Positions 54,145 to 64,000 of a DNA stretch of 64,000 bases are shown piece after piece. This DNA comes from Euclidia mi (Eukaryota > Arthropoda > Insecta > Lepidoptera > Erebidae): NCBI GenBank assembly GCA_944739405.2, contig OX123190.2, forward strand, positions 26,324,807 to 26,388,806. Direction: 5' to 3'. The translations under genes and the position numbers were made by a program. The number at the start of each line of letters is the position of its first letter. Position 1 is the first letter of the stretch. The notes under the pieces are model-generated. The model made no database searches. It saw nothing but the letters and a program-made list of their open reading frames with translations, and was not told the DNA's origin.

Positions 54145-55985
54145 CTACGACGCGTCAAGAAATTCCTCCGCAACGCTGTCAGCTGGTAGCGTGCCCAGAA
54201 GGCTGGCAGCATTGCCACGTTGAATAGCAATGCTTAATCTTTCTGCGAAATATAAACCAGCCCTCTGGTCACGGGAAGCGTTGGTCAGTTTTTTGGCGAT
54301 TTCTTTGTAAAGAGCGCGTGCACTACGGCCCCATGGCCCCAGCGTTTTGACCCCAAACGGCTCAAAAACGTAATTACCAGATAGGTTTCCGTATTTGCGC
54401 CGTTTGAGGGTCTCCGCTGATGCAGCAGCAGCACCAGCCGATCCAGCTGTACTTGGAAGATGTGATGGCGCAAGGGTATAGACGCATGTCGCGTCCCATA
54501 CCAGAGGCCTGCCCATCTTCCAAGGTAATAAGGACATACCGTCTGGTCTCTTCCCATCGTCGCGTACTAAGCCATTCGGTTCAAGATGAGCTGGTACTCC
54601 GGCGGTGACAAGAGCTCGACGGAGTATGTCGTCAATGTGGGCATGTTGGGAAATACGCCCAGCACTCCTGCTGCACGATAAGCCATGGTGGCCAAGCCTG
54701 TCGACGGCTTCACCACAGTGACAGCGATGCGGAGAAACGCAAACAGCTCCCAAGCGTAGGCAAGAAGCGATGCGGAAAGTTGTATCGTCCAACATAGTTC
54801 CTATGTTAGGCGACGGAAGTGCTTGAAGCCATAGCCCCGATTCCCACTCTCCCACAGCCAACAAACGGGCACGCTCTGAAACACTGCTACAGAGCGGCCC
54901 GTCCCATTGCCTCTGAGAGGATAGAAATCGGGGTAAGTCAGAGCTCGGGCAAGCCATTTTCCAAGCGTTAATGGCATCAGTCTTGCACGGCACTTCAGAA
55001 TGAATCAGTGTGGGTTCTAGAATTTTCCTGGTCAATTCCTCAGTGCCGTGGACCGAGGCCAAAAACGCTGGTAGACTTACATCGGTAATTTTGCGAACGC
55101 CGAGGCCTCTCAAACGAAGTGGTAAAGTTGATTGAAACCACACTCGGTCGTTCATGTCAAGATTTAGAATTTTGCTCAAGGTGTGCCGAATAATATTATC
55201 AATGTTTCCAATAGGGATAAATGTTTCCAAAAGGGAGAGGACCGCAAGTAATATGTAAATTTTGGAACAAAAAGGCAGTGCCGAATAATCGTGAAAGCCG
55301 AATGAATATTAATTTTGTAAAGCCGTTCTGAAGTTTCACAGAAATTTTGTAGTTTTTCATCTATAAAAGATCCAAAAGCGTCGTCGAAAATAGGGGACCC
55401 AAGGAGGCGGAAGGAACATTTATTGATGATTTTAATATTTGGCACCAAAGAATTAAATTTTGTTAAGATCGAAACGTTATCTAAGTTTTCAGTAATAAAA
55501 AATTCACATTTGTCTGAATTTAATTCCAAACCAATTGCTTTAAATTTATTTTTTATTAGTTCTAAGTCTTGTAAGACGGTGTTAACGTCCCCTCCCAGGG
55601 TCCCGTCGTCCAAAAACCAGACGTTAAATTTTGAATTTATTTGTTTTATTATTGGGTGAATGGCTAAACTAAAAATGACTGGCCCGAGAGGGTCACCTTG
55701 TTGACAACCAACAGCAGATTCCAACACATTGTCTTTATAAATTAATTTTGATGGATTTCTATAGCATTGCCAAAGGAATTTAAAAATTTTGGGAGTTTCT
55801 AATTTAGCTTCTGTCAACAAGGTGTCCCTGTTCACTGAGTTGAAGGCATTTTTCAAATCAATCTTTAGAATGACCTCACCTTTACCGCAGCCAAGGTACG
55901 TAGACAGAGCATGTACGGAAGCCTCACAGCCTCCCTTGGAACCAAAGCCAAGCTGGATTGGCTGAAATTTTCCCGCCAAGATAGT
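54145..55985 (-). pseudogene. LINE with R2-like RT and restriction-type endonuclease region
   Basis: From 55985: GKFQPIQLGFGSKGGCEASV, then KIDLKNAFNSVNRDTL, CQQGDPLGPVIFSL and WFLDDGTLGGDV (catalytic DD, about 55620). A frameshift near 55200 leads to the C-terminal part: RGLGVRKITDVSLPAFLAS, a zinc-type CHCGEAVDRLGHHGLSC (about 54735-54685), then KRPDG and LVWDATCVYTLAPSHLP, and SIQRGNAASLLGTLP near the end. The Cys/His motif followed by PD and a distant D is the arrangement of restriction-like endonucleases in R2-type LINEs. The 5' half, including the RT fingers, is missing (truncated at about 55985). Confidence 0.75.
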
Positions 55986-56800
55986 ACAGTATTATAATTA
56001 TTATATAAAATAAAATACAGTTCTCGCAGATCTTCTATCAAATACAGCAAATAAACACAGTGCGGTAATTTCGGTAGATGATGATTAGAAAGCTGTTAAA
56101 ATTTTGACATTCATCGATGCATAATAATTTTAACATTCTCAAATACAAATCTGCAAAAAAGCCGGATTTTCTTCTGTATGTGATATCTACCTATTTTCAT
56201 CTTAATTTTTCTATGATATACTTACGTCTCCAATGGTTCATTCGAAATAATTATAAAGAGATAGAGAGTATTATATAAATTGTAGTTCATGTGATATTAA
56301 TATCATGCGTACAAAAGTCGTATCCCTCAAAGCAATTTCTTAAAACTTTATGATAGCTTAACTAGATATTCTTATCAATAAAGAATGATATTGCCTCACG
56401 AAACCAATTAACGAATCCAATATAAAAACTAATATCCAGATAAATAGTTATACGACGGCTTGTATCACGAATATAACTGCCACTATATCCCTCCCTTTCG
56501 TAATACGGATGATTCGTATGCAGCCGCTCAACCAGTCTTATTATATACGTGATAAATAATAACTAGAGGACCCGTGCTGCTCCACAGCATATTTTAATAA
56601 ACTACTATCTGTACCAAAACACTATCATATCTACCATTTTTTCAAAACTACCATTTCTCCAAAACCGCCGGTGCTGTCAAAAGTACCTTTGCTCTCATAA
56701 CTATGTACTATTCTTACCAAAGCTACAATTTCTACCATAACTACCACTTGTAATATAGACAATAGTACTATGAACCGCTGTAATATGTACCACATAAAAA
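55986..56800. other. AT-rich stretch with CTACCATTT motifs
   Basis: From about 56620 to 56760 the words CTACCA and ACTACCATTT recur irregularly, a decayed simple repeat. Nothing else was recognised. Confidence 0.4.
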
Positions 56801-56844
56801 AAAATTAAGATCCCCGAAGAAAGTCCGTAATTTAAAACCCATCT

Positions 56845-56900
56845 GTAGGGTTGATTTTCCCAACATTAGGCGAAATTTCACTACATTTGGGGAAAACTCC
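56845..56900 (+). repeat. Left part of a CAACATT minisatellite
   Basis: CCCAACATTAGGCGAAATTTC and CTACATTTGGGGAAAACTCC match the unit on the other side of the Harbinger element (57830-57965). Confidence 0.45.
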
Positions 56901-56995
56901 TCGGGTCGCGGGTATACTGATGTCGTTACCGCGACCCCGTCATGAGGGTCGATAGAGGAACACCGCGATGCTTTAGTGGGTATCACCGAACATGA

Positions 56996-57705
56996 GCCGG
57001 GTACAGACTTACGAAATGTAACATGAAATGTAACACGCAATGAAAGAATTTGCCGTCCACATTGTCGCAACATATCATGCAATGTAACAGAATTGCCATA
57101 GTGTGGACGCCTTGCGCGCACGAACCACGCACACTACGCGCGCGAACAGAGCATAACAACACGTGCGCGCCGCGATCCGCCATTTGTCGGTTTTTCGCCG
57201 AACACAAAGGGGCGCGCAGTGTGCACGGAGCGTCAGTGTGGACGGGTTGTGTGTGTTTGTACTGCGGAACGCGCGCGAACCATGGAAGAAAACACAGCTA
57301 ACCGACTGATTGGAGTAGATTTTCGAATGTCGTTGGAGTCATCCTTGTGAAATTTTGATATTGTCCGATTAATCTCATGTCGGCCATCAATTGTGCACCA
57401 GCTCTCTGACTGTACAACTCTGTGCGCCACCAACGTCGAGGTCTTCGGCGTCTTTTTATCACGATGAATATGATTGATGACACTCAATGAAGCTACAACA
57501 ATCAATTTAGCCAACTGGTCATCCCAATCCATTCTCTTCGCGTGTTCTCGGCAGGCTGAGCTATGTTCACCGCGCGCATGCTGGAAACAGATGCGCGCAC
57601 GTCATGTTCGGTTCGTGCGTGCCACGTGCGCGCCCTGCGTCCACACTTATGAAATGCTCCTTTCATGTTACATTGCATGCTACGTTTCACAAATCTGTAC
57701 GCGGC
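56996..57705. mobile_element. Deleted PIF/Harbinger element
   Basis: The left end GCCGGGTACAGACTTACGAA and the right end read inward, GCCGCGTACAGATTTGTGAA, continue to match through ATGTAACATG and AATGTAAC and then through GTGTGGACGC. TGA lies left and TTA right, near the TTA/TAA target of this superfamily but not identical. A transposase relic (57298-57532) supports the name. The middle is short, so most of the transposase has been lost. Confidence 0.7.
57298..57532 (-). pseudogene. Harbinger transposase N-terminus relic
   Basis: ATG 57532 opens MDWDDQLAKLIVVASLSVIN; after a one-base slip in an A-run near 57453 the sequence reads RRRRPRRWWRTELYSQRAGA, then MADMRLIGQYQNFTRM and PTTFENLL. The RRRRxRxWW...(F/Y)....M....F..LL layout is that of PIF/Harbinger transposases before the DDE core. 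No catalytic residues remain. Confidence 0.7.
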
Positions 57706-57829
57706 TTAGGAGGGAGAGCCGAGCCCCCTCTCCACCTGCCCCAAACTCGGTACAGAGTTGGCGGAGGGGTCCCTTTGAGGGACAGTCCGTAACTGGATTT
57801 CATCGCGATAAAAAAAAAGGGGGAAAATT

Positions 57830-57965
57830 CCTCAACATCAGAGATCAGTTCACCCAACATTAAGGGTTAACTGCTAACATTCGGGGAATATTACCGGCCA
57901 TCAGCGATAATTCACTATAGTGATCAAGATAGTGATAATTTTACCAACATCGGGTATAATTTTAC
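57830..57965 (+). repeat. Degenerate 22-bp minisatellite
   Basis: CTCAACATCAGAGATCAGTT, CCCAACATTAAGGGTTAACT, CTAACATTCGGGGAATATTA, GGCCATCAGCGATAATTCAC and ACCAACATCGGGTATAATTT follow one another with about 22-base steps and a 25-base gap. Confidence 0.6.
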
Positions 57966-58854
57966 ACACCACCACACTCACACCTGTATGAAAGTAAGGC
58001 AAGGTCACCTCAAGGAGGCATAACGGTGATTTCTGGCAGTTACCGCAAGGAACTTATTAGATGCCATAACAATATTTTTGAATTTAGAACCGTCCATGTA
58101 GAGAGAAAGCTATGGAATCTTAAGAAATTTATAGGAAAATATTGAAAAATAAGTTCAATGTCCACACCTATCTTCCTTCAAACTTACCCAATTTAAATAA
58201 GCATACCATCAAATGAAAGAACTCTTTTCAGCGCGTGTTATAGGCCTATAACGAAACGCCTACCTCAATGAGAACCAGATATATAGAAGCAGAAAGTCAT
58301 TGACTACGGCTACGAAAATGTAAAAAATGTATGGGAGAAAATTGTTCTTGCATGTCACTTGATGAATGTGCAAGTTAGGTAATTTCTAATGCTTGATAAC
58401 AAATCTATGCAGCGAGAGCTTTCATTCAAAAACAAAATCATGCGAATCGGTTGGGTAGAATGGGCTGGCTGACTCGTATTATAAAACACAAATTCTTTTA
58501 ATATATAAAAGAAGATAGTGATCATCACACGAATAAAGTGATGTTTTAGTATCTGTTGTATGGCAAAAGAGGTCGTTTTCCCTCAACTGTCTCCGCATGT
58601 GCTTTGTTGTGGACTTTTTTATACTTACGCACGATGGCATAATATGGGTATGCCAATAAAGCGTTCAAGTTTACTACTTGTTTTGGTAGTAATAAAGTTT
58701 TAAGGAGAGATACGCATTTATTGGGATGATGTAAGTAATATGTGTAACTTATGGACTTCATAATAGGACTCTATAAAATTATTAATTAGGAATAGTACAT
58801 GACGCCTTCTCGTTGTAAAATTGTTCGACTTAAGCACTTATATACACATTGACG
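57966..58854. other. AT-rich stretch, nothing recognised
   Basis: A minus-strand frame at 58546-58761 has no motif and is not called. Confidence 0.35.
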
Positions 58855-59118
58855 ACCAGTTGACGCAACGGGAGTGTAAGCGACTGCTACGCCGAAGGTG
58901 GCGGGTTCGATTCCCGCTCAAGTCAAACATTTGAATGCGTGAACATGGATGTTTGTCTTGGTCTGGGTGTTTCTATGTAGGTATAATATGTATGTATTTA
59001 CAACAAAAAAGTATATATGTATGTTTATCCAATAACTAGTACCTACACATAGTACAAGCTTTGCTTAGTTTGGGACTAGATGGCGTTGTGTGAATGTGGT
59101 AGAATATTATTATTATTA
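58855..59118 (+). mobile_element. tRNA-derived SINE family 2, full length
   Basis: Head with GAGTGTAAGCGACTGCTACG and a perfect B box GGCGGGTTCGATTCCCGCTC. Body GGATGTTTGTCTTGGTCTGG, then AGTACAAGCTTTGCTTAGTT, GGGACTAGATGGCGTTGTG and an (ATT)n tail ending 59118. The Helitron at 59124 begins right after the tail. Diverged copies are at 50797 and 49071. Confidence 0.75.
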
Positions 59119-59249
59119 TCTTATCTTAATATATAAAATCCTTGCGTTACTGATTGACTGACAGACACGCTACAGCCGAAACTACTGGTCACAAGAAGAT
59201 GAAATTTTGCACGTATGTTCCTTGAAGTGTGTAGGGTAGCACTAAGAGA

Positions 59250-60310
59250 GGATTTTTGGAAACCCACCCCTAAGGGGGTAAAACTGGGGGTCAAAGTTTG
59301 TATGAAACTTCTTATTCCTTCAATGGATTGACTCCAAACTTTGTATATTAGTTCCTCAAAAGACGATAGTGAACAATAAGAATTATTTTTCTGGAAATTC
59401 CTCCCCTAAGGAGGTTAGATAGGGGGTCAAAGTTTGTATGTAACTTTTTATCTCTCTAATGGATTGACTTCAAACTTTGTATATTGGTTCCTTAAACGAC
59501 GATAGAGAACACTAAGAATATGTTTTCAAAAAATTACGACCCTGAGGGTGTAAGATAGGGGTCAAAGTGTGTTACTTATTATTCCTTCAGTGGATTGACT
59601 TCAAACTTTATATATTGGTCCCTCAAATGAAGGTAGTGAATACTAAGGTTTTGTTTCTTTGGAAATTCTTCCCCTAAGGGGGTAAGATAGGGGTCAAAGA
59701 TTGTATGAGTTCTTTAATGACCTTAGTAAACATTAAGAAAATCTTTTTGGGAATTTCTTACCCTTAAGGGCTAAAAAGGGGAGTTGGAATTTGTATGAAA
59801 CCTTTTTATTCCTTTAATGGATTGACTTCAAACTTTGCATATTGGTTCCTCACACAACGATAGTGAACACTAAGAATTTGTTTTTGGAAAATTCCTACCC
59901 TCAGGGGGTAACATAGGGGTTCAAAGTGTGTATTAAACGAAACTTATTATTACTTCAGTGGATTGACTTCAAACTTTGTATATTGGTTTCTCTAATGACC
60001 TTAGTAAACATTAAGAAAATCTTTTTGGAATTTCTTACCCTAAAGGGTTAAAAAAGGGAGTTGGAATTTGTATATAACCTTTTTATTACTTCATTGGATT
60101 AACTTCAAACTTTGTATATAGGTTCCTCAAATGACGTTAGTGAACACCAAGAAAGGAGTTTTCGAAGTCACTCCCCTATTAAGATAGGGTCCCCTATTAA
60201 GAATTAAGAAAGGATGTCCCATTTTGTTATATAAAAAAAACTTCAATAGATTTACTTGAAACTTTGTATATCGGTTCATCAATTGACGTTAGTGAAAACA
60301 CCACTAAAAC
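59250..60310 (+). repeat. About seven tandem units of roughly 135 bp
   Basis: The phrase TTCAAACTTTGTATATTGGT recurs at about 59328, 59466, 59598, 59823, 59961, 60101 and 60254, each with CCCTAAGGGGGTAA-like and GTGAACACTAAGAA-like words. Spacing varies and one unit is missing near 59.7 kb. A further unit is at 61681. Confidence 0.75.
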
Positions 60311-60949
60311 GCTGAGTTCAAAAAGGGGTCCCAGTTTGTATGAAACTTTTAAATTCCTTCACTTGATTTTTTTCATTATCCATGATGTGCATTTAATTTT
60401 CATTAATTTATATTTATGCGGCGGTCTCTCATCTAAGAACTCTTCATCTTCACTAACTAAAATGTGGGATGGTTTTTTATTTTATGACGAATATTTAGTT
60501 AAGTTATTTTGCTATTTTTATTTATTTCTAAGCACGCAAGCACTTTTTATCAGTTATCTGCTTTGTCCAACTGCTGACCAAGGCTTCTCTCATGTATTTA
60601 ACCTAAAACACTAAGAAAGGGTTTTTGAACTTGGATAATTTATTTTAATTTTTTTTTACAATATATTCTCAATATCTGAGATATACATGTGTATACTGCT
60701 ACGGAACCCTTGACTAAGTTAATTTAAACTAGCTTTTGCAAGCAGCTACGCCTTTTCATAGTTTGTTCAAGGGTTTTCATGAACCATTAGTAAAATACAC
60801 ATCTAAATCGACTCAGCGATTTTTAAGATTACCCTGAATAAATAGACAGACAGAAAAACAATCTAAATTAATCATTGGGGTACTGGAAACGGGTTAGCAG
60901 CAATATGCAATACAGTTATTTTGAGATTATAGACAGTTTGTTTATTTTT

Positions 60950-61175
60950 TTTTATAGTCTCACGCATGTATCCCCGAAGGGGTAGGCGGAGGTGTAATAT
61001 TACATCCAAATTGCGCCATGTTGCATTAGGTCCCACGTAATAGGGGACACCGTGCTGCTACTGAGAATTTGGAAAATCTCAGTAATACTTTTGCCCGACC
61101 CGGGAATCGTACCCGACACCTCGCGTTTAGCAAACGCATACGCTACCCACTGTACCACGGAGACAGTCAAATATT
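60950..61175 (-). mobile_element. tRNA-derived SINE, same family as 45930
   Basis: On the minus strand: GTCTCCGTGGTACAGTGGGT (A box), GGGTACGATTCCCGGGTCGG (B box), CTCAGTAGCAGCACGGTGTC, TTACGTGGGACCTAATGC and TACCCCTTCGGGGATACATG. It matches the copy at 45930 through the body. The tail is short. Confidence 0.8.
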
Positions 61176-61450
61176 ATTTATTTGTATATCCTTTCCGGAC
61201 TCCGGACACCGCTGAGGATAAGTGCTGCTTCTGTCCAGGAGCACCGAAGCCTCGTCAGTCTGCCTGCCTACCCTGCCCTGAGTCTTAACTCTTGCCACTA
61301 GCTACCGGGTTTATATTGTGTAACGCTTCCGAATATAATATCTTGTAACCAACAAATAGTATTTAATTTCTCTCCATTACACATATCTACTACGTAACAC
61401 ATTAGGCATATAGGTACCCACACCTCATAAACGTTACACTGGCAGCACTT

Positions 61451-61476
61451 TATATACAGACAGATGTCTGTATATA
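61451..61476. repeat. Perfect 11-bp inverted repeat
   Basis: TATATACAGAC and GTCTGTATATA around AGAT, at one of the Helitron-like starts. Confidence 0.7.
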
Positions 61477-62255
61477 AAACCCTGGCGTTACTGATTGACT
61501 GACAGACATGCTACAGCCGAAACAACATGTATGTATGTGTGCATGTAGATGAAATTTAGCATGTATGTTCCTTGAGGTGTGCAGGGGCACACTAAGAGAG
61601 GATTTTTTGAAATTCCTCCCGTAAAGGGGTTAAACTGGTTGTCAGAATTTGTATGAAACTGTTTATTCCCTCAATGGATTAACTTCAAACTTTGTATACC
61701 TATTGGTTCCTCAAATGAAGTTAGTGAACACTAAGAAAGTCTTTTTGCAAGTTCTTACCCTTACTTACTTAGTGGATAAAAAGGGGAGTCATAATTTGCA
61801 TAGAACCTTTTATGCCTTCAAGGAATTAACTTCATACTTTGTTTATTGGATCCGCAAATGACGTTAGCGAACACAAAGCCATCTATTTCGGAAATTTTCC
61901 CCTAAGAGGGTGGAAAGGGATTCAGAGTTTGTGTAAAATCTTCTATTTTTTCAATGGAATCACTTCAATCTGTGTATATAAAATCTTTTTATTACTGACT
62001 GACTGACAGACACATTACAGCTAAAATTACTGGGCGCATGAAGGTTAAATTTAGCATGTACTATGTTCCTTGAGGAGGGTAGGGGTGTTTGTACAAAATA
62101 TTTTATTTAATCGTAATTTACGCGGGCGAGGCAGCGGGCAAAAGCTAGTTATTATATACATACTTACGTGGAATAGCAGATCCATTGGAACCTTCATGAC
62201 CAACTTATTCAGCTGTATGAAGACCTAAGGAGCTCACAATCCCGCATCAGTCTGA

Positions 62256-62345
62256 TATTTTTTTTATTAGATAGGGGGCAAACGAGCACTCGGATCGCCT
62301 GATGGTAAGAGGAAGAGTCATAAGTGTATTGTCGACCTGAATAGG
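62256..62345 (+). repeat. Dispersed lepidopteran-type repeat
   Basis: GGGGGCAAACGAGCACTCGG followed by ATCGCCTGATGGTAAGAGG matches a very common insect retroposon phrase. No limits were found. Confidence 0.5.
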
Positions 62346-62349
62346 AAAA

Positions 62350-63021
62350 GCAATAGGCGGAGAAAGTGAATGAAGGAGAAGAAAAAGGGTATGAGGCCTC
62401 CGGCACTCCCAATCGCTGAACAAAGCAAGTTTAGCAACAAAAGTTTAATGTTTTTCGTCTGTTGTTAATATTTAGGCTGTATTCTTTCTTAACGTAAAAA
62501 AATCATCAAGCACTCAGCCTGTGGAAACAGAAAATACCTAAATACATTTTCTTTCTTTTTTGTCGCGGAGGAAAACTAGTTGCGCGTCTTCCTTCACCAC
62601 TCAAGTTCGGGTTAAGCTCAAAGTTGAGTTATAGTATAGTGGTGAGGGTATGTGAGACTCCCGAAATAATTTCGGCATTTCGGCCTATGCAGTTAAACCC
62701 ACTGCGGTGTCCTCAAACTGCCTTAGTGGTAGGGCCAGGTGAATCTGCTACAGTGTGTCATGCATGCACTACACCACATGGTTACATGATATTGTATAAT
62801 AAGTTACTATCCAAGTTAAAACATAACACATAATTTATATAATTATTATGACTTATTTTCATTTTATATAATTTATGTCAAATGAAAGTAAATGTTGATT
62901 GTCTGTATAAGTAATAAGATAACATTTGTCTAAGTTAAACAACTTCCACTGACATTTTCTATGTACAGTATCATCATATATGGATGATACCATATACAAA
63001 GATAACACGTATACGAAAGCA
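62350..63021. other. AT-rich stretch, nothing recognised
   Basis: No gene or element assigned. Confidence 0.35.
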
Positions 63022-63117
63022 TTTAATGAACAAATAGGTATGTTTAATATTATGATATTAAACATACCTATGTATGTTTAATATTATGATATTAAACATA
63101 CCTATTTGTTCATTAAA
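63022..63117. repeat. 96-bp palindrome built from two 30-bp hairpins
   Basis: GTATGTTTAATATTATGATA plus its continuation TTAAACATAC occurs at 63038-63067 and again at 63072-63101; each is itself a hairpin. The flanks TTTAATGAACAAATAG and CTATTTGTTCATTAAA also pair, so the whole region can fold as one stem or as two. Confidence 0.85.
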
Positions 63118-63156
63118 CGCACTGACGCAATATATTCGTATTTTATAGAAATATTA

Positions 63157-63347
63157 TCTTAATATATAAAATCCTTGCGTTACTGACTGACTGACAGACA
63201 CGCTACAGCCGAAACTATTGGGCGCAGGAAGCTGAAATTTGGCATGTATGTTCCTTGGGGACCGTAGGGATTTCCCGAAGTTCCCACGGGATCGGCCAAA
63301 ATGGGTAAATTAAAAAAAATGCAGGCATAGCTAATGGCGTCCTCTAG
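63157..63347 (+). mobile_element. Short Helitron, copy 3
   Basis: TCTTAATATATAAAATCC after A, ends GGCGTCCTCTAG before T. Internally about 18 bases shorter than copy 1 (GGTGCACTAAGAA part missing). Confidence 0.85.
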
Positions 63348-63447
63348 TTTTAGTATATGTTATTGCGTTATTTTAGAGTGGAAGACAAGATTTATACGAA
63401 AACGTTTTTATATGATTAAAGTTTAAGTACTTACCTCCAGACTAAAA

Positions 63448-63560
63448 GAGTACACCCATACATATACTCACGCCTTTCTCCCGTCGGGATAGGCAAAGAC
63501 AACAGGAACGCAACTTGCCTCTATCCTGACAATGATCACGCGCTTCTTCTACATTAATTA
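63448..63560 (-). repeat. SINE 3' fragment
   Basis: ACATATACTCACGCCTTTCT and CCCGTCGGGATAGGCAAAGA resemble the minus-strand tail of the SINE at 60950; shared with 52185-52250. Confidence 0.5.
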
Positions 63561-63670
63561 TTCTTACTAAGAGAGTACATCTTAACAATAAATTCCCAAA
63601 CTCGAATAGCATTAGAAAGTTATTATTTATAACTAGGGTAAAACATTTATTATAAGCAAGGTCTGGTGGT

Positions 63671-63870
63671 ATAGCCTAGCGGAAAACCAAGAAACTGTTA
63701 CGCATAGCATCTCTTGTCTAAATAGAACGTGTTAAATTGTTAGAAGAGCCATATTCGTACCTAATACATTGCAAGCATATTTACGAATAAGAATCTTTCA
63801 ACTATTTAACAAATTAAATTTGTACCTGAGACCCAATGCGTTGCAGTTTCTTAGTTTTCCACTAGGCTAT
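63671..63870. repeat. Inverted repeat, 35-bp arms, 130-nt spacer
   Basis: ATAGCCTAGCGGAAAACCAA (63671) and its continuation to CGCAT at 63705 pair with 63836-63870 at about 31 of 35 positions. TAGCCTAG(C/T)GG resembles a pol III A box, so it may be two SINE heads facing each other, or a small foldback element. Confidence 0.6.
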
Positions 63871-64000
63871 CCATAGAGCCCTACTTGGCATTTTCATTAT
63901 TGTCCTAGCCTTATCCAAGTTGCATCCAAGACTTCCCTTTAGAGCCTTATGTCCGCTTTAGATTCAACAAAATCTTAGATTTAATTTAGCTGAAACAAAT

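Larger units (their letters stand above)
59124..62148 (+). mobile_element. 3-kb Helitron-like composite with internal repeats
   Basis: It opens TCTTAATATATAAAATCC like the 210-bp family, and a Helitron end GCGGGCGAGGCAGCGGGCAAA then AGCTAG|T is at 62148. Inside are a tandem array, a minus-strand SINE (60950-61175), and two more start-like sequences (GTCTGTATATAAAACCCTGG at 61466 and TCTGTGTATATAAAATC at about 61968). So it may be one large element or several nested ones. No Rep/helicase is seen. Confidence 0.6.

Noticed and set aside
58870..58926. Working tRNA gene
   Set aside because: Same reason; diverged copies with the same body exist in the window.

Overview
The window looks like transposon-rich, mostly AT-rich intergenic DNA from an insect, most probably a moth or butterfly. 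The reasons are the repeat families: Helitrons that open TCCTACTAATATTATAAATG and close CTAG|T, short Helitron-like elements opening TCTTAATATATAAAATCC, tRNA-derived SINEs and a 5S-rRNA-derived SINE, and gypsy, BEL/Pao, jockey-like, RTE-like and I/LOA-like retroelements of kinds common in Lepidoptera. I found no convincing host gene. The only host-like coding sequences are a 35-codon THAP-like fragment (12.77 kb) and a stretch that resembles the N-terminus of the splicing factor GPKOW, which sits inside a retrotransposon (38.25 kb).

Layout. 1-2.5 kb: GC-rich repeats, then an AT-rich 188-bp tandem duplication. 2.53-10.9 kb: a decayed Ty3/gypsy element (+), its reverse transcriptase split by a 1.9-kb hAT-like element with an 8-bp target duplication; that insert itself carries a Helitron inside a Helitron. 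11-16 kb: Helitrons (one with five 111-120 bp repeats) and SINE debris. 16.98-22.37 kb: a second gypsy element (-) with 5-bp target duplications, whose 5' LTR was hit by a 3.0-kb long-terminal-inverted-repeat DNA transposon, whose own left repeat was hit by a further element. 23.1-27.7 kb: a LINE (-) with both ORFs open, the best preserved element here. 28.9-34 kb: a decayed I/LOA-like LINE with RNase H (-). 35.7-37.1 kb: small Helitron, LINE tail and 5S-SINE. 37.2-45.7 kb: a jockey-like LINE split by a 5.94-kb BEL/Pao element with 5-bp target duplications. 45.8-48.3 kb: a SINE and the 3' end of a third gypsy element with a small lipid-anchor-like/transmembrane ORF. 49-64 kb: SINEs, LINE tails (including one with an R2-like restriction-type endonuclease region), a deleted PIF/Harbinger element, a 3-kb Helitron with internal repeats, and several hairpins.

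The genes do not form a pathway. The useful information is the order of insertion, which can be read from target duplications and split reading frames. The most unusual item is the BEL/Pao Gag, whose first ~118 residues look captured from a host gene; next are the new-looking 16-bp-tip TIR transposon, the intact LINE whose ORF1 has an SGNH-like domain without the expected serine, and the small membrane ORF of the third gypsy element. All family names rest on motif reading by eye; no database search was possible.
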